64,000 nucleotides of DNA from Bradyrhizobium sp. CSA207 (GTDB lineage Bacteria; Pseudomonadota; Alphaproteobacteria; Rhizobiales; Xanthobacteraceae): NCBI RefSeq assembly GCF_029051685.1, contig NZ_JAACFT010000033.1, forward strand, positions 34,685 to 98,684, written 5' to 3'. The notes beneath the pieces are model-generated. The model was not told the DNA's origin. It was given only the letters and a program-made list of their open reading frames with translations, and ran no database searches. Of this stretch, positions 1-7,741 are shown piece by piece; position 1 is the stretch's first letter, and every line of letters starts with the position of its first letter. Position numbers and translations under genes: made by a program.

Positions 1-893
1 TCGAGGGGTTCGATGGCAAGGGCGAGCCGATCCTGCGCGCTCCGAAGCGCGACATCACCACGCGCATGCTGATGACGCACACCGCAGGCCTGAGCTATGA
101 TTTCATCAATCACACTTATAATCGGCTGGCAGAGGAAAAGGGTCAGCCGAGCGTGATCACGGCGACCAAGGCCTGCCTGATGACTCCGCTGCTGTTCGAT
201 CCGGGCGAGCGGTGGGATTATGGCACCAATCTCGATTGGTGCGGCCAGATCGTCGAGGCCATCACCGGCCGACGGCTTGGTGACGTCTTCAAGACGCGCA
301 TCTTTGAACCGCTCGGCATCAAGGACATGACGTTCGAGTTGACCGATGCGATGCGCGGGCGGCTGGCCGGGATCCATGCGAGAGGTGCCGACGGCTCGCT
401 CACGCCGATGGATTTCGAACTGCCGGCCAAGCCCGAAGTGCACATGGGCGGCCATGGCCTTTACGGCACGGTCGGCGACTACATGCGCTTTATCCGGATG
501 TGGTTGAACGACGGCGCGGGCGAGCACGGCCGCGTGCTGAAGGCCGAGACCGTGCGCATGGCCGAAAAGAACCATCTGGGCGACAAGAAGGTGACGCCGA
601 TTACCGGTGTCATTCCGTCGCTGTGCAACGACGCGGAGTTCTTCCCGGGCCAGTCAAAATCCTGGGCGCTGAGCTTCATGATCAATGATGAGCAAGCCCC
701 CACGGGGCGTCCCGCCGGTGCTCTGGGCTGGGCCGGCCTTGCCAATCTGTTCTACTGGATCGATCAGCAGAACGGGGTCGGTGGGTTCTGGGCCACCCAG
801 ATTCTTCCTTTCGGGGACCCAACGTCGTTTATCGGCTACATGAATTTCGAAACGGCATTCTACCAGAGCCTGAAGCAGCGAATGGCGAGCTAG
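1..893 (+). CDS. Serine hydrolase, beta-lactamase (class C) family, 5'-truncated by the window edge
   Basis: The reading frame is open from base 3, so the true start and the Ser-x-x-Lys nucleophile motif lie upstream of the window. The visible part begins just before the family-typical segment LMTHTAGL and continues with WDYGTNLDW, which occupies the place of the second-motif tyrosine, and a Gly/Trp-rich stretch (GLGWAGLANLFYW, allowing for local spelling) near the C-terminus where the third motif lies. Proteins of this family are esterases, amidases or penicillin-binding-like hydrolases; substrate cannot be assigned from sequence. About 297 residues are visible of a usual 380-430. It stops at a TAG and is followed by a repeat-rich stretch. 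Family call is secure; function is open. Confidence 0.85.
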   Translation, partial: EGFDGKGEPILRAPKRDITTRMLMTHTAGLSYDFINHTYNRLAEEKGQPSVITATKACLMTPLLFDPGERWDYGTNLDWCGQIVEAITGRRLGDVFKTRIFEPLGIKDMTFELTDAMRGRLAGIHARGADGSLTPMDFELPAKPEVHMGGHGLYGTVGDYMRFIRMWLNDGAGEHGRVLKAETVRMAEKNHLGDKKVTPITGVIPSLCNDAEFFPGQSKSWALSFMINDEQAPTGRPAGALGWAGLANLFYWIDQQNGVGGFWATQILPFGDPTSFIGYMNFETAFYQSLKQRMAS

Positions 894-923
894 GGTTTGA
901 TGGACCGATGCGAAACTCTGGGA

Positions 924-989
924 ATTACGTGACAGTGCACTTAACTCTGAGCGTTCGAACTCGCAAAAGCGGCCGGCGCCCATAATCCC
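924..989. repeat. Hairpin repeat, copy A (partial)
   Basis: Contains the left arm GTGACAGTGCACTTAA followed by a core with TTCGAACTCGCAAAAGCGGC, then CATAATCCC. The right arm seen in copies B and C (1368-1447 and 1529-1604) is missing, so this copy is degenerate. It lies directly after the serine hydrolase stop codon. Confidence 0.6.
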
Positions 990-1042
990 TTGCCTTTTTG
1001 CGGCACCGGCTTGCCGAGCCGCAGCTCGCGAAGCGAGCGAAG

Positions 1043-1092
1043 GCTGGTAGGCCCGGCAGGACTCGAACCTGCAGCCAGACCGTTATGAGCGG
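1043..1092 (-). repeat. Duplicated 3' half of tRNA-Ile2 (candidate attachment-site copy)
   Basis: These 50 bases match 3772-3821 with only two mismatches (at 1049 and 1074). The matched part runs from just past the CCA end through the T arm, the variable loop and the anticodon CAT; the 5' half of the tRNA is absent. The copy is in direct orientation to the intact tRNA at 3774-3849. A partial 3' tRNA duplicate at this kind of distance is the usual scar of a tyrosine-recombinase element integrated at a tRNA 3' end. No integrase is present between the copies, so the element would be decayed or mobilised in trans. Confidence 0.75.
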
Positions 1093-1151
1093 GAAGGAAA
1101 GTTTGCGCAGTTAGCGGCCTTTACCTTGGTATTGGGGTCATCAACTCGACA

Positions 1152-1280
1152 TCACCGCACCCCCGTGCCTTTGCAGCGCTGGCACTTCACCACCTTGTCG
1201 CCCTTCTTGAGCAAACCTTTGCCTTCACAATTTTTGCATTTCTGTTTCTTCTTTATGTTCGGGCCTTTTTCACTGACCAT
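1152..1280 (-). CDS. 42-residue zinc-ribbon protein with two CxxC-type knuckles
   Basis: Encodes a very basic 42-residue protein beginning MVSEKGPN. It carries two half-motifs, CKNCEGKG and CQRCKGTG, spaced like one zinc-binding unit of the DnaJ cysteine-rich domain. A good ribosome-binding site (GGCAGGAGAC) sits about 8 bases before the ATG. It is in the segment between the partial tRNA copy and the intact tRNA. DnaJ-type knuckles bind one zinc and contact unfolded protein or nucleic acid, but nothing else of DnaJ is present, so the role is unknown. The coding call rests on the motif pair, the RBS and the clean stop. Confidence 0.75.
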   Translation of the reverse strand: MVSEKGPNIKKKQKCKNCEGKGLLKKGDKVVKCQRCKGTGVR

Positions 1281-1367
1281 GAAAGTCTCCTGCCGCTGGA
1301 GAGCGGTTAACTGGCGCTTTGTATAGGCGGAGTGGGGCGAGGGCGGTAGTCGATAATCCAGACAGTT

Positions 1368-1447
1368 TCAGTGACAGCGCACTAATTCATAGGTCTTCGA
1401 ATCCGCGAAAGCGGCTGGTATCATTGAATGCACTGTCACCGTAATCC
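1368..1447. repeat. Hairpin repeat, copy B
   Basis: Left arm AGTGACAGCGCACTAATT and right arm TGAATGCACTGTCACCG flank a core containing TTCGAATCCGCGAAAGCGGC. The arms are imperfect inverses. Copies B and C are the only recognisable content of the gene-free stretch 1281-1667; between them (1448-1528) I see nothing identifiable. Confidence 0.7.
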
Positions 1448-1528
1448 CTAGCCGACTTTGGCAAGCCGGTCGCCCCGCAGATTTATAGTTTCACGGCCTA
1501 GATTGCTCGAATGCTGCGAGTGCGGGTA

Positions 1529-1604
1529 TTACGGTGACAGTGCACTTAATTGCCGAGCCTTCGACCGAAAGCGACGATGGTCATTGAGTGCACTGTCACC
1601 GTAA
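1529..1604. repeat. Hairpin repeat, copy C (perfect 18-bp inverted arms)
   Basis: TTACGGTGACAGTGCACT (1529-1546) is the exact inverse complement of 1587-1604, with a 40-base core TTCGACCGAAAGC-type region between. It is the best-preserved member of the three-copy family in 924-1604 and lies 63 bases after the stop of the MFS gene at 1668-2942, so it could also act as a transcript end for that gene. Confidence 0.8.
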
Positions 1605-1667
1605 TCCTAGCATCTGGATTGCCACCTCGCCGCAGACGATGCCGGAGGGAGCGATCCGATCCTAGCG

Positions 1668-2942
1668 TCAAGCATTCGCGAGGTGGCGCCGCAGCACCGG
1701 CTTGAGCAGCACCATCGCGCACAATGCTGCCAGAATGTCCATCGCAGATACCGTGTAAAGAACGGTGGACCAGGTGCCGGTCGCTTCCGTGATGAGATTG
1801 CCGATCGGGACGAGCAGAGCGGCGACGCCTTTCGAGCAATACAGCACGCCGTAGATGCTTCCGATATTCTTCGTCCCGAAGGCATCTCCCGATGTAGCGC
1901 TGAACAGGCTATAGACCTCACCCCAGGCCAGGAAGACGACGCCGCTCAGGAAAACGAAAGCCCATGGATTGCCGCCGAACGTGGCGAGCGCGGTAATGCC
2001 GAGCCCTTCCAATGAGAAGGCAACGAACATCGTGTTCTCGCGCCCGATATAATCGGAGATGACACCGAACAGCGGCCGCGAAATCCCGTTCATGATGCGA
2101 TCAAGCAGGAGCGCGAAGGGCAGCGCGGCGAGGGCGAAGAAGTACAGATCGACCCTGAGATCCTTCACGCCAAGATCCTGCGACATCGGCCCGAGCTGCG
2201 CGACTGCCATGAGGCCGCCGGTCACCGTCATCGTGAACATCACGAACAAGACATAGAAGACAGGCGTCTTGGCGGCTTCGAGCAACGTGTAATCGCGTCG
2301 GCTTTGCGGAACGGTCGTCGAGGGTCGCGTTTCACCCGCTTGCGGAGCCCGCAGCGCCAGCGAGGCGAGCATGATAATGATACCCTGGATCAGGCCGTAC
2401 CAGAAGAAGGCGGCCTGGAATCCACCATTGGCGATCATGTTGGCGATCGGAATGATGGTGAGAGCGGATCCCGCACCGTAGGCTCCCGCAGTGAACCCAA
2501 CCGCAAGCCCGCGGCGATCCGGAAACCATTTGATCGCGTTGTTGACGCAGGTCGCGTACACGCAGCCCACGCCAATGCCCCCGATTGCGGCGGCGATGTA
2601 GTAGTCCGTGAGCGAGGCGGCGTAAGAATCGATGATCCAAGCGAGCCCCGTGAAGAAGCCGCCGATGAGCACGATGATGCGCGGGCCGAAGCGGTCGATC
2701 AGATAGCCCTCGAATGGCGTAAGCCAGGTTTGCACGAGCACGAAGATCGTGAACGCGACCTGGATCCCGGCGCGCTGCCAACCGAACGTTTTCTGGATTT
2801 CCGGCACGAACAGCGTCCAGGCATATTGGATGTTCGCGGCGGCGACCATGCAGATGACGCCGAGAATGAGCTGCATCCAGCGGTAGCCCGCTTGGGCTTG
2901 CGCGCCAGGATGCGCCGTCGAGATCGTTGCTGATGACGTCAT
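1668..2942 (-). CDS. MFS transporter, oxalate/formate antiporter (OFA) family
   Basis: A 424-residue inner-membrane carrier with about 12 hydrophobic segments. Family marks include the early segment NIQYAWTLFVPEIQKTFGW, the loop-2/3 motif GYLIDRFGPR, and KWFPDRRGLAVGFTAGAYGAG, which is typical of OxlT-like proteins. OxlT exchanges oxalate for formate across the cytoplasmic membrane. The start is supported by GGAGG five bases before the ATG. The 49-residue gene at 2988-3137 lies immediately upstream with an identical RBS context (GCATCGGAGG), so the two form a likely operon. A second, longer member of the family is at 17161. Oxalate or formate as substrate is inferred from family; other small carboxylates are possible. 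Confidence 0.85.
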   Translation of the reverse strand: MTSSATISTAHPGAQAQAGYRWMQLILGVICMVAAANIQYAWTLFVPEIQKTFGWQRAGIQVAFTIFVLVQTWLTPFEGYLIDRFGPRIIVLIGGFFTGLAWIIDSYAASLTDYYIAAAIGGIGVGCVYATCVNNAIKWFPDRRGLAVGFTAGAYGAGSALTIIPIANMIANGGFQAAFFWYGLIQGIIIMLASLALRAPQAGETRPSTTVPQSRRDYTLLEAAKTPVFYVLFVMFTMTVTGGLMAVAQLGPMSQDLGVKDLRVDLYFFALAALPFALLLDRIMNGISRPLFGVISDYIGRENTMFVAFSLEGLGITALATFGGNPWAFVFLSGVVFLAWGEVYSLFSATSGDAFGTKNIGSIYGVLYCSKGVAALLVPIGNLITEATGTWSTVLYTVSAMDILAALCAMVLLKPVLRRHLANA

Positions 2943-2987
2943 GATACCTCCGATGCTGGCACCGCGGCGGCCATCGAACCTCCTCCG

Positions 2988-3137
2988 TCAATGTCCCGTC
3001 ACTTCCAGCTGCGCAATTGCCCAGCTCATGGCCTCCGCCGGCATCATGGGTATGACCGCCAGCGAAAGCACCAAGCCAAGGGCAGAGAAAAGGGAGACCG
3101 CTGTCAGATCGTCGTGCCCCTCATAAATCGTGTACAT
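2988..3137 (-). CDS. 49-residue single-pass membrane protein, partner of the OFA transporter
   Basis: Starts MYTIYEGHDD and has one hydrophobic helix (about residues 14-34, LFSALGLVLSLAVIPMM) followed by a short tail ending EVTGH. The ATG at 3137 has GGAGG five bases upstream; an upstream in-frame start would lack such a site. It precedes the MFS gene by 45 bases on the same strand. I do not recognise the family. Small helices beside carriers often act as accessory subunits, but that is only suggested by position here. Confidence 0.65.
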   Translation of the reverse strand: MYTIYEGHDDLTAVSLFSALGLVLSLAVIPMMPAEAMSWAIAQLEVTGH

Positions 3138-3773
3138 GGGTGCCTCCGATGCTTGGGTTGCACCGCCATCGGTAGCCCAGCGTCTGATATGAAACACTCG
3201 GAGCGGCGCTGGACCTATTCCCTCCCCGGGAGCGTCGGCGCATCGTTCCGATGTTTATCCAGCCGCCTTTGCGCCGTCTGCCGACGACGTCGAACGACAG
3301 GAGTGCGCTCGGCAGGAGCGTGTCAAATCGCGACAGAGGCGGGCGACCGACGACGAGCGGCAAAGCCGCACGGAAACGATCAATCGGTCCGACCCGTCTC
3401 ACGGATGTCGTTCCACGTGACAGCGCTTGCTTTTGCAGGCGCTTGGGCGGGATACCGGGCAGTTCGAGATTATAACCGCAATCGAAGCGCGCGTCCGTGC
3501 GCTCTCATGCCGCACTCCCGGCACAGAACAATCCTTGGTCGCCGCCGAGCTCGTGGCGCTCGACCGGACGCCGATGCGAATTGGGGGCAGGCCGTTTCAC
3601 GCGACAAGGCCACCGATTCTACGATGGAATGGTAGAGACCATAGTCAGATCGAACCAGGAGCGTTACCTTGCCGGGCACTGAACTACGACAATCAGTGAC
3701 GAAGCAGAGCATTTCTGGTGCGGTAGCTCAGCGGGGCAATGAAATAACACCGACTAAGCCATCGTCGATTTGC
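3138..3773. other. Gene-free stretch between the OFA operon and tRNA-Ile2
   Basis: Open frames here are short, basic and without ribosome-binding sites or recognisable motifs. The right part near 3138-3200 should hold the promoter of the small-protein/MFS operon, but I see no convincing -35/-10 pair. Because the stretch lies inside the tRNA-flanked segment it may be debris of a lost element. Confidence 0.5.
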
Positions 3774-3849
3774 TGGTGGGCCCGGCAGGACTCGAACCTG
3801 CAACCAGACCGTTATGAGCGGCCGGCTCTAACCATTGAGCTACAGGCCC
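3774..3849 (-). tRNA. tRNA-Ile2 (anticodon CAT, lysidine-modified type)
   Basis: The reverse complement folds into a complete 76-base tRNA with encoded CCA. The acceptor stem pairs GGGCCTG with CGGGCCC, the D arm contains TAGCTCAATGGTTAGAGC, the anticodon loop is CTCATAA, and the T arm is GCAGGTTCGAGTCCTGC. The CAT anticodon could mean methionine, but the stem sequences and the TAGCTCA-TGGTTAGAGC D arm resemble tRNA-Ile2 of E. coli rather than an elongator or initiator Met tRNA. TilS would convert C34 to lysidine so that it reads AUA. Its 3' half is duplicated at 1043-1092. Confidence 0.9.
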
Positions 3850-4184
3850 CGCCGCGAGACGGCCGCGGATGTGCGGCCGGCAACGGTGCGCGGTTCGTTT
3901 ACAAGGCCGGAGGCGAGGGCGCAATGCCGGCCCCGAGGCGGGAACGCCCGCCTCGCGCAGTCCAAGCGCTGCGCGTCGGTCGATTACTGGATGGATGATG
4001 ATAGCATTATGCCGGTGTTTTGCCCGACGGGTCAAATGCCCCTGAGGGGCTTGTTTTTCGCTTCTGTAACCCGCTGTGATCGCGCGCCTTTTCTACTGTG
4101 CATGGGGTTGTTTTCGCGCTTTTGATTCGAGGGGGCCACCGGCCCCCCGATGTGCCGCCGGCAGAGCCCCGCGGCGGGCTGGCG
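3850..4184. other. Intergenic region with two hairpins
   Basis: No gene is visible. A small hairpin GCCCCTGAGGGGC at 4038-4050 is followed by TTGTTTTT on the plus strand and looks like a weak intrinsic terminator, although no plus-strand gene leads into it. A stronger GC hairpin at 4131-4148 is listed separately. The tRNA promoter should lie just above 3850. Confidence 0.5.
4131..4148 (-). terminator. GC-rich hairpin after the Bug receptor gene
   Basis: GGGGGCC-ACC-GGCCCCC forms a 7-bp stem with a 3-base loop, 37 bases past the stop of the minus-strand gene at 4185-5162. There is no clear T-run, so termination strength is uncertain. Confidence 0.45.
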
Positions 4185-5162
4185 CTAGTCGACCGACACC
4201 CCTGCGAACTCCACCACCTTGCGCCACTTCTCGGTCTCGTCGGTGACCAGCTTGCCGAACTCGGCCGGCGTCATCGGCTTCGGGATGCCGCCGGTCTCGG
4301 CGAGGCGTGCCACCAGCTTCGGGTCCTTCAGCGCCTCGTTGACGGCCTTGTTGAGGATCTCGACCACTTCGGGCGGCGTGCCCTTCGGCGCGGAGATGCC
4401 GTAGAAGCCGACCGATTCGAATCCCGGCACGGTCTCGGCGATCGCGGGCACGTCGGGGACGATCGGCCAGCGCTGCGGCGAGGTGACGCCGAGCGCCCGG
4501 ACAGTGCCGCCTTTCGCCTGCTCCAGCGCGGAAGGAAGGTTGTCGAAGATCAGCTGCACCTTGTTGGAGATGATGTCGGGGAAGGCGATCGCCGAGCCGC
4601 GATAGGGCACGTGCACCATGTCGCACTTGGTCATCACCTTGAACAGCTCCGCCGACATGTGCACCGAAGTGCCGTTGCCGGATGAGGCAAAGGAGATCTT
4701 GCCGGGATTGGCCTTGCAGTAGTCGATGAACTCCTGGACCGTCTTGGCCGGAAACACGTTGGAGACGACCAGCATGTTGGTGAGCTGCATGATGCTGGCG
4801 ACAGGGACGGTGTCGCGCAAAAAGTCGAACGGCAGCTTCTTGTAGAGCGAGGTCGAGATCGCGTTGTTGGGCGCGACGAACAGCAGCGTGTAGCCGTCCG
4901 GCGGCGAGCTGATCGCCGCCGCGGCCGCGATGTTGCCGCCGGAGCCGGTGCGGTTCTCGACGATGAATTGCTGGCCGAGACGTTCCGACAGCCACTGCGC
5001 CATGATGCGCGACACGATGTCGACCGGGCCGCCGGCGGAAAAGCCGATCAGCCAGTGCACGGGGCGGCTCGGGTAGTCGGCGGCGGAGGCGGCAGGCGCC
5101 GCGCCGAACAAGCCTGACATCAACGCAAGCCCAACAACGGCGCACCGCAAAATTCGCAACAT
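4185..5162 (-). CDS. Tripartite tricarboxylate transporter (Bug/TctC family) periplasmic receptor
   Basis: A 325-residue secreted binding protein. The start MLRILRC is chosen because GGGAG lies four bases upstream; a longer frame would begin at 5198. An N-terminal signal peptide ends near AAPAASAADYP, followed by the Bug hallmark PSRPVHWLIGFSAGGPVD. The family binds carboxylates (citrate, terephthalate, nicotinate and others) and delivers them to TctAB membrane partners. No tctAB gene is adjacent, so this is an orphan receptor, as is common in Bradyrhizobium and Bordetella-type genomes. It is divergent from the TAXI receptor at 5270. The ligand cannot be read from sequence. Confidence 0.88.
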   Translation of the reverse strand: MLRILRCAVVGLALMSGLFGAAPAASAADYPSRPVHWLIGFSAGGPVDIVSRIMAQWLSERLGQQFIVENRTGSGGNIAAAAAISSPPDGYTLLFVAPNNAISTSLYKKLPFDFLRDTVPVASIMQLTNMLVVSNVFPAKTVQEFIDYCKANPGKISFASSGNGTSVHMSAELFKVMTKCDMVHVPYRGSAIAFPDIISNKVQLIFDNLPSALEQAKGGTVRALGVTSPQRWPIVPDVPAIAETVPGFESVGFYGISAPKGTPPEVVEILNKAVNEALKDPKLVARLAETGGIPKPMTPAEFGKLVTDETEKWRKVVEFAGVSVD

Positions 5163-5269
5163 GACGTCTCCCATTGCTTTATTGTCGTTGGGCCGCATGC
5201 TTTCATAAAAACCGCCCGCTGCCTACATCGCCTCAAGTCGATGTTGACGCGGAGCGGCCGGGACACATC

Positions 5270-6229
5270 ATGAAACTCGCATCATCCATCCTTCTCGCCG
5301 CGGCGCTGCTCGCGAGCCCCGCTGTGGCCCAAACCGGAGACAAGGCCATTTCGACGATCAGTCTCGGGACTGCCACGCCCGGCGGCGGCTTCCCGCTCTA
5401 TGGCAATGCCTTTGCGGAGGTGATGAACGCGGCCGATTCGTCGCTGACAATCGCGCCGCGCAATACCAAGGGCAGCAACGAGAACATTCCGCTGCTGGAG
5501 AAGGGCGAGCTCGATCTCGCGCTGGTCGCGGGCGAGCCGGCCTACGAGGCTTTTGCCGGCATCGGCCGCGCGCCGGTGCGCCTGAAGATCCTCACCGCGA
5601 TCTATTCCAATCCCGGAATGTTCGTGGTGCGGGCGGATAGTCCCTACAGGACGATCCGCGATCTCGTCGGCCAGCCCGTCGCGTTCGGCGCCAAGGGCTC
5701 CGGCTTGCCGATCCTGGCGCGCTATGTGCTCGACGGGCTCGGCTTGAAGCAGGACGAGGACTTCAAGGCGATCTATCTCGATCGCGCCGGCGATGGCCCC
5801 GCGATGGTCGAGGACGGCCGCGCCGCGGCGCTGTGGGGCGCCGGCATCGGCTGGCCCGGCTTTGCCGCGGTCGCATCGAGCGCGTCAGGCGCGCGCTTCA
5901 TCGCGCCAAGTGCCGAGGAGATCGCGCGCATCCGCGCCAAGCATTCGTTCCTGAAACCGCTGACCGTGCCGGCGGGCAGCTATCCGAACCAGTCCGAGCC
6001 GATCGCCTCGCTCGGCTCCTGGAGCTTTGTGCTGACGCGCGAGGACCTGCCGGATGACATCGCTTATCGCCTCGCGAAAACGCTGCACGGCATCGAGCCG
6101 GCGTTCTGCAAGAAGCTGGCGCAGGCCTGCGAGACCACGGCCGCGAACACGGTTGCCGCCGCGCCAAAGCCGGAGCTGATTCATCCCGGCGTCGCAAAAT
6201 ACTTCCGCGAGATCGGCGTGATGAAATAG
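5270..6229 (+). CDS. TAXI-family TRAP solute receptor
   Basis: A 319-residue periplasmic binding protein starting MKLASSILLAAALL with a signal peptide cut after AVAQ. The mature start TISLGTATPGGGFPLYGNAF and the later ENIPLLEKGELDLALV are typical of TAXI receptors, which feed fused TRAP permeases. No permease gene is next to it. It is divergently arranged with the Bug receptor at 4185-5162, with only 107 bases between the two ATG codons, so the pair probably share a control region. The substrate is unknown; characterised TAXI receptors mostly bind small carboxylates and related metabolites. Confidence 0.85.
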   Translation: MKLASSILLAAALLASPAVAQTGDKAISTISLGTATPGGGFPLYGNAFAEVMNAADSSLTIAPRNTKGSNENIPLLEKGELDLALVAGEPAYEAFAGIGRAPVRLKILTAIYSNPGMFVVRADSPYRTIRDLVGQPVAFGAKGSGLPILARYVLDGLGLKQDEDFKAIYLDRAGDGPAMVEDGRAAALWGAGIGWPGFAAVASSASGARFIAPSAEEIARIRAKHSFLKPLTVPAGSYPNQSEPIASLGSWSFVLTREDLPDDIAYRLAKTLHGIEPAFCKKLAQACETTAANTVAAAPKPELIHPGVAKYFREIGVMK

Positions 6230-6250
6230 GACGCGACGCCCGCTTACTTC

Positions 6251-6400
6251 CTTCTCCCCCTGTGGGAGAAGGTGGCGCGAAGCGCCGGATGAGGGGTTGT
6301 CTCCGCGCATTCAAATGAGAGACGGACTCGCGGAGACAACCCCTCACCCGGCTCGCCGCTGACGCTGCGAGCCACCCTCTCCCACAAGGGGCGAGGGTGA
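6251..6400. repeat. Rhizobial long hairpin repeat, copy 1
   Basis: Starts CTTCTCCCCCTGTGGGAGA, contains GGTGGCGCGAAGCGCCGGAT and ends CTCTCCCACAAGGGGCGAG, with nested inverted arms (GGGGTTGTCTCCGCG versus CGCGGAGACAACCCC). A second copy of the same family is at 36329-36486. It fills the space between the convergent genes ending at 6229 and 6423. Confidence 0.85.
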
Positions 6401-6422
6401 CCGTCAGCGCGGCTCTACGCCG

Positions 6423-7637
6423 TCACTTCTTCACCATCGCACACGCCGGGTCCGGCGGCCCGAAGGCCTTGTCGCCGGAGATGGTCGTGAGGATCTTGTA
6501 ATAGTCCCACGGATATTTGCTCTCTTCCGGCGTCTTGACCTGCACCAGCCAGAGATCGTGCACCATCAGATTGTCCTCGCGTAAGCGGCCGTTGCGGGCG
6601 AAGAAGTCCTCGATCGGCTTCTCGCGCATTTTCGCCGCGACCTTGAGCGGATCGTCGGTGCCGGTTTCCTTGATGGCGTTGAGATAGTGCGTCACGCTCG
6701 AATAGACGCCGGCCTGCCACATCGTCGGCATCTTGTTCATCTTTGCGAAATAGCGCTTCGACCATTCGCGCGTCTTGTCGTCCATGTCCCAGTAGAACGA
6801 CGTCGTCAGCAACAGGCCTTGGGCTGCCTGCAGACCGAGGCCGTGAATGTCGGTGATCAGCGCCAGCAGCGCCGCCATCTGCTGGCCGCCCTTGAAGACA
6901 CCGAACTCCGAGCCGGTCTTGATCTCGTTCATGTTGTTCGGGGGGCCGGCGGCGATGCCGATGATCTTGGCCTTGGAGGCCTGCGCCTGCAGCACGAAGG
7001 AGGACAGATCGGGCGTCGCCAGCGGCGGCCGTACCGAGCCCAGCACCTTGCCGCCGTTGGCGGTGACGACGCTGGAGGCGTCGCGCTCCAGCGAATGGCC
7101 GAAGGCGTAGTCGTCGGTGATGAAGAACCAGCTGTCGCCGCCGCGCTTGACCACGGCATCCGCAGTACCGACCGCGAGCGCGCGGGTGTCGAATACCCAC
7201 TGGATCGCATAGGGCGTGCAGAACTTGCCGTGGAAATCGGCGGTGCCGGTGGAGTGGGTGATGAACAGGCGCTTCTTCTCGGTGGCGACGTTCTGCACCG
7301 CAAGCCCCACCGCGGAGACCGGCACGTCGACGATCAGATCGACCTGGTCGACATCGAACCAGCGCCGCGCGATGGCGCCGCCGACGTCGGCCTTGAGCTG
7401 ATGGTCGCCGGTGACGATGCTGATCGGCTTGCCAAGCACGGTGCCGCCGAAATCGTCGATCGCCATCTGCGCCGCCGTCACCGACCCCGGGCCGGTCGCC
7501 GCCGAGGCCGGACCGTTCATGTCGGTGAGCACGCCGATCTTGACGGCATTGTCGGAAACCTGCGCCGAGGCCGCACCCGATACGAGCACCGCCGCGAGCG
7601 CGGCCGCAACCGGCAGTCCAAATCTGACTGGATTCAC
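6423..7637 (-). CDS. Branched-chain amino acid-type ABC transporter substrate-binding protein
   Basis: A type-1 periplasmic binding protein of 404 residues. The start is a GTG at 7637 with GGAGG seven bases upstream; a further upstream ATG would add 27 basic residues ahead of the signal peptide, which is less likely. A signal peptide ending in SGAASAQ is followed by NAVKIGVLTDMNGPAS, the standard LivK-family opening. LivK relatives bind branched-chain amino acids, amides, urea or aromatic acids. No permease or ATPase gene is adjacent, so the ligand and partners are unknown. Confidence 0.88.
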   Translation of the reverse strand: MNPVRFGLPVAAALAAVLVSGAASAQVSDNAVKIGVLTDMNGPASAATGPGSVTAAQMAIDDFGGTVLGKPISIVTGDHQLKADVGGAIARRWFDVDQVDLIVDVPVSAVGLAVQNVATEKKRLFITHSTGTADFHGKFCTPYAIQWVFDTRALAVGTADAVVKRGGDSWFFITDDYAFGHSLERDASSVVTANGGKVLGSVRPPLATPDLSSFVLQAQASKAKIIGIAAGPPNNMNEIKTGSEFGVFKGGQQMAALLALITDIHGLGLQAAQGLLLTTSFYWDMDDKTREWSKRYFAKMNKMPTMWQAGVYSSVTHYLNAIKETGTDDPLKVAAKMREKPIEDFFARNGRLREDNLMVHDLWLVQVKTPEESKYPWDYYKILTTISGDKAFGPPDPACAMVKK

Positions 7638-7741
7638 GCTTGTCCTCCGCTGATCCGGCGCGTTGGCCGGTGTTGCTTTTTTCCGGGTACGGCCCGGCTG
7701 AATTGGTTTCTTTTGCAACTATTTGGGGGCGGGCGTCAACG

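Noticed and set aside
3716..3754. A stretch reading GGTGCGGTAGCTCAGCGGGG that looks like a tRNA 5' half
   Set aside because: Only the D-arm-like TAGCTCAG part fits; no matching acceptor strand, anticodon arm or T arm follows, so it may be a tiny fragment or chance.
3669..3998. Frame with ARQDSNLQPDRYERPAL over the tRNA
   Set aside because: Common false gene made by translating the antisense of a tRNA.
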